DNA from: Streptomyces pluripotens
GTDB taxonomy: Bacteria; Actinomycetota; Actinomycetes; Streptomycetales; Streptomycetaceae
Length of the DNA stretch: 64,000 nt
Direction of reading: 5' to 3'
Assembly: GCF_000802245.2 (NCBI RefSeq)
Contig: NZ_CP021080.1
Span: forward strand, 868,001 to 932,000
Below, in pieces: positions 61,525 to 64,000 of this stretch (within the stretch, counting starts at the first letter, position 1; each line of letters opens with the position of its first letter). The notes beneath the pieces are model-generated. The model was not told the DNA's origin. It did not search any database and saw only the letters and a program-made list of their open reading frames with translations. Position numbers and translations under genes: made by a program.

Positions 61525-62862
61525 TTACTGGTTGCCGCAGGTGGCTGCGGACGCGGCCACGGAGGCTGGCGCGGCCCCGGTCGCCGAGGCGACCGCAGCC
61601 GGCGTGTCCAGCCAGGGCAGATCGTGCCCCATCCGGTCGCGCTTGGTCCGCAGGTAGCGGAGGTTGTGCTCGCCCGCCTGGACCGGCATCGGCTCGCGGC
61701 CGGTGACCTCCAGACCGTGGCGCAGCAGCGCTTGGCTCTTTTCGGGATTGTTGGTCATCAGCCGAACGCTGCGCACGCCGAGGTCGGCGAGGATCTGCGC
61801 GCCGGCGCCATAGTCGCGGGCGTCTGCGGGCAGGCCGAGTTCGAGGTTCGCGTCCAGCGTGTCGTGGCCCTGTTCCTGCAGCGCGTAGGCACGCAGCTTG
61901 GACAGCAGGCCGATGCCGCGCCCCTCGTGTCCGCGCAGGTAGACGACGATCCCCCGGCCCTCGTGCTGGATGCGCTCCAGCGCGGTGTCCAGCTGGGGCC
62001 CGCAGTCACAGCGCAGGGAGCCGAACACGTCGCCGGTGAGGCATTCGGAATGGACCCGGACCAGGACGCCCTCGCCGTCTCCGATGTCGCCGTGGAGGAG
62101 GGCGATGTGTTCGACGCCGTCGACCGCGGAACGGTAGCCGTAGGCGGTGAAGGTGCCGTGCCGAGTGGGCAGACGGGTCTCGGCCTCACGGCGGACAGTG
62201 GGCTCGCTGCCGCGGCGGTAGGCGATCAGGTCCTCGATGGAGATGATCGCCAGGCCGTGCTTGCGGGCGAACGGGATCAGCTCGGCCAGGCGCAGCATAC
62301 GGCCGTCCTCACCAGCGATCTCCACGATGGCGCCGGCCGGGCGCAGACCCGCGAGCCGAGCGAGGTCGACGGCGGCCTCGGTGTGGCCGTTGCGGACGAG
62401 CACCCCGCCCGGCTTGGCGCGCAGCGGGAAGACATGGCCGGGGCGTACGAAGTCGGTGGGCTCGGCGGTGCCGCTCGCCAGGAGCTGAAGGGTCGTCGCG
62501 CGGTCGGACGCCGAGATGCCGGTGCTCACTCCGTGCGCGGCGGATGCGTCCACGGACACGGTGAACGCGGTCTTCATCGACTCGGTGTTGTCCTGGACCA
62601 TCTGCGGCAGCCGCAGCCGGTCCAGTTCTTCGCCTTCCATGGGAGCGCAGATCAGGCCCCGGCACTCGCTCATCATGAACGCGACGATCTCGGGGGTCAC
62701 CATCTCGGCGGCGATGACCAGGTCCCCCTCGTTCTCCCGGTCCTCGTCGTCCACGACGACAACCGGACGCCCGGCGGCGATGTCGGCGATGGCCCGCTCG
62801 ACCGGGTCGAGCGTGAAGTCGTCGATCGGAGGGGTGTCGTACAGCAGTGGTGCCGAGGTCAT
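61525..62862 (-). CDS. ribBA: RibBA: bifunctional DHBP synthase / GTP cyclohydrolase II
   Basis: This 445-residue protein fuses DHBP synthase (about residues 1-215: [20 protein letters not shown], and [15 protein letters not shown] region) to GTP cyclohydrolase II (about 220-430: [18 protein letters not shown] with the zinc Cys residues, [19 protein letters not shown]). It supplies both riboflavin precursors. A Thr/Ala-rich tail ends the protein. The ATG at 62862 overlaps the PnuC-like gene by 4 bp; the long upstream open frame is not coding. Confidence 0.95.
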   Translation of the reverse strand: MTSAPLLYDTPPIDDFTLDPVERAIADIAAGRPVVVVDDEDRENEGDLVIAAEMVTPEIVAFMMSECRGLICAPMEGEELDRLRLPQMVQDNTESMKTAFTVSVDASAAHGVSTGISASDRATTLQLLASGTAEPTDFVRPGHVFPLRAKPGGVLVRNGHTEAAVDLARLAGLRPAGAIVEIAGEDGRMLRLAELIPFARKHGLAIISIEDLIAYRRGSEPTVRREAETRLPTRHGTFTAYGYRSAVDGVEHIALLHGDIGDGEGVLVRVHSECLTGDVFGSLRCDCGPQLDTALERIQHEGRGIVVYLRGHEGRGIGLLSKLRAYALQEQGHDTLDANLELGLPADARDYGAGAQILADLGVRSVRLMTNNPEKSQALLRHGLEVTGREPMPVQAGEHNLRYLRTKRDRMGHDLPWLDTPAAVASATGAAPASVAASAATCGNQ

Positions 62863-63500
62863 GCCGGCGCTCCTTCCAGGACGGGCTGCAGGCTCTTGCG
62901 CGAGCGCAGCCACCAGTCGCGCATGCCCCACAGGACGAGTGCGCCATAGATGACGTAGACGAAACCGGAGAAGGCGTAGCCGTTGGCGAAGTTGAGGGGC
63001 ACGCCGACGAGGTCGACGAGCAGCCAGGCGAACCAGAACTCGACCATGCCCTTGGCTTGGGCGTACATGGCGACGATGGTGCCGACGAAGATGTAGGCGT
63101 CCGGCCAGGGGTCCCAGGACAGGTTCGGGAACACGGTGAAGAGCAGAGCGACCGCGACCGTGCCGGCGGCGGCGCCGGCGGCCATGGCCGCACGCTCGCG
63201 CCAAGTGGCGAAGCGGGGGGCGATGTGGCCGTCCGCCGACCGGTCTTTGTCCCGCTGCCACTGCCACCATCCGTACAGCGCGACGGCCATGACGACAGCC
63301 TGTTTGCCGGCGCTGCCGGTGAGGTGGCCGTAGAAGGCGGCGAAGAGGACCAGGCCGGACAGGAACTGCACCGGCCAGGTCCACAGCGAGCGGCGCCAGC
63401 CGAGGGCCAGGGTGATCAGGCCGAGGACGTTGCCGGCCATGTCCGACCAAATGATCCGCTGGCCGAAGAGGGTGAATGCCTCGGAGTTGAGCCAGTTCAC
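62859..63500 (-). CDS. PnuC/PnuX-family membrane transporter, likely riboflavin-related
   Basis: This 213-residue protein has about seven hydrophobic segments and the PnuC pattern, including [13 protein letters not shown] and [16 protein letters not shown]. PnuC proteins carry nicotinamide mononucleotide or riboside, but in actinobacteria a PnuC relative (PnuX) transports riboflavin. The location inside ribE-ribBA-ribH, with 4-bp overlaps on both sides, argues for riboflavin or a precursor as the substrate. Confidence 0.88.
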   Translation of the reverse strand: MNWLNSEAFTLFGQRIIWSDMAGNVLGLITLALGWRRSLWTWPVQFLSGLVLFAAFYGHLTGSAGKQAVVMAVALYGWWQWQRDKDRSADGHIAPRFATWRERAAMAAGAAAGTVAVALLFTVFPNLSWDPWPDAYIFVGTIVAMYAQAKGMVEFWFAWLLVDLVGVPLNFANGYAFSGFVYVIYGALVLWGMRDWWLRSRKSLQPVLEGAPA

Positions 63501-64000
63501 CGGTCGGCCCCCTGACCGGCCGCGAGTAGCCGCTCCACGTACTTGGCGATGACGTCCACTTCGAGGTTGACCGGATCGCCGGCCTGTTTCACACCGAGGG
63601 TGGTCAGGGCGAGGGTGGTCGGGATGAGGCTGACGGTGAAGTGGTCGGGTTCCGCGTCCACGACCGTGAGGCTGATGCCGTCGACGGTGATCGAGCCCTT
63701 CTCCACCACGTAGCGGGAGAGGCCCGTGGGAAGGGAGATCTTCACGATCTCCCAGTTGTCGGAGGGCTTGCGCTCCAGGATCTCGCCGGTTCCGTCGACG
63801 TGGCCCTGCACGATGTGCCCGCCGAGGCGGGCGCCCACGGCGGTGGGGCGCTCCAGGTTGACGCGGGAGCCGACGGCGAGCGCACCGAGGCTGGAGCGGT
63901 TCAGCGTCTCGGCCATGACGTCCGCGGTGAACTCGTCACCCTCGTGCTCCACGACGGTGAGGCAGACCCCGTTCACGGCGATGGAATCGCCGTGCTGGGC
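63497..64000 (-). CDS. ribE: RibE: riboflavin synthase alpha chain, partial (runs off right edge)
   Basis: The frame is open to base 64000, so the N-terminal part lies outside; 167 codons are visible. It contains two lumazine-binding barrels: the first ends in [40 protein letters not shown] and [11 protein letters not shown], the second has [19 protein letters not shown] and [16 protein letters not shown]. Riboflavin synthase dismutates two dimethylribityllumazines. It is the promoter-proximal visible gene of the rib operon; any FMN riboswitch would be upstream of the window. Confidence 0.95.
   Translation of the reverse strand, partial: AQHGDSIAVNGVCLTVVEHEGDEFTADVMAETLNRSSLGALAVGSRVNLERPTAVGARLGGHIVQGHVDGTGEILERKPSDNWEIVKISLPTGLSRYVVEKGSITVDGISLTVVDAEPDHFTVSLIPTTLALTTLGVKQAGDPVNLEVDVIAKYVERLLAAGQGADR

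Noticed and set aside
1..64000. CRISPR arrays, rRNA, tRNA and phage integrase genes
   Set aside because: None were seen. No regularly spaced repeats were noticed and no integrase-like or capsid-like proteins are encoded.

Overview
The window is a piece of a Streptomyces chromosome. GC content and third-position GC are very high, GTG and TTG starts are frequent, and several genes are hallmarks of the genus: a conservon (cvnABCD), the RNA polymerase-binding protein RbpA with a clear SigR-type promoter, the sporulation pair smeA-sffA, polyprenol-phosphate mannose synthase ppm1, and the riboflavin and histidine genes ribE-pnuX-like-ribBA-ribH-hisE-hisG. Most of it looks like core chromosome. The only obvious mobile element is one intact IS110-family insertion sequence.

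Layout, left to right. 1-9.6 kb is metabolic: an edge-truncated CGxC-type protein, acetoacetate-CoA ligase, a GH31 alpha-glucosidase, a NUDIX hydrolase, an OB-fold/thiolase pair, and an EAL-CBS-GGDEF protein with a degenerate EAL domain. About 9.97-11.5 kb is the IS110 element. 11.6-19.5 kb (minus strand) is a conservon whose order is cvnA-cvnB-cvnC-[5-oxoprolinase]-cvnD: a 1212-residue ATP-dependent 5-oxoprolinase/hydantoinase gene lies inside the signalling operon, and its end overlaps the cvnD start. 20.7-27.9 kb (minus) encodes a three-gene SMC-type complex (kleisin-like, winged-helix MksE-like, and a 1548-residue SMC-like ATPase). It resembles MksBEF or Wadjet JetABC but has no JetD/MksG nuclease beside it. 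At 28.0-28.7 kb a deletion scar joins the end of a GntR regulator to an N-terminally truncated pxpC (5-oxoprolinase subunit C).

28.6-31.9 kb is a coupled operon of two GT4 glycosyltransferases and an SGNH hydrolase. 32-34.2 kb has HEAT-like and ankyrin proteins. 34.5-36.4 kb is smeA-sffA; the SffA P-loop here has Thr in place of the invariant Lys. 36.5-39.6 kb has a MocR regulator divergent from a YczE-type membrane protein and a glycerophosphodiesterase. 39.6-43.3 kb has an MFS permease, rbpA, fxsA and ppm1. 43.9-56.5 kb has an amidohydrolase behind an Lrp/AsnC regulator, an acyl-CoA dehydrogenase, a Tat-exported C39-like peptidase, an amino-acid permease, a uridine-kinase-like P-loop protein, a candidate small RNA and an EccA/CbxX-like AAA ATPase. 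56.7-64 kb (minus) has two coupled CNNM/CorC-type membrane proteins and the his/rib block, with ribE running off the right edge.

Most intergenic spaces between convergent genes carry strong GC-rich hairpins without long U tracts, as is usual for streptomycete terminators. The most interesting observations are the nuclease-less Mks/Wadjet-like SMC complex, the conservon containing an oxoprolinase next to the ruins of a second 5-oxoprolinase system, the altered SffA P-loop, the IS110 bridge-RNA region and the candidate small RNA near 54.3 kb.
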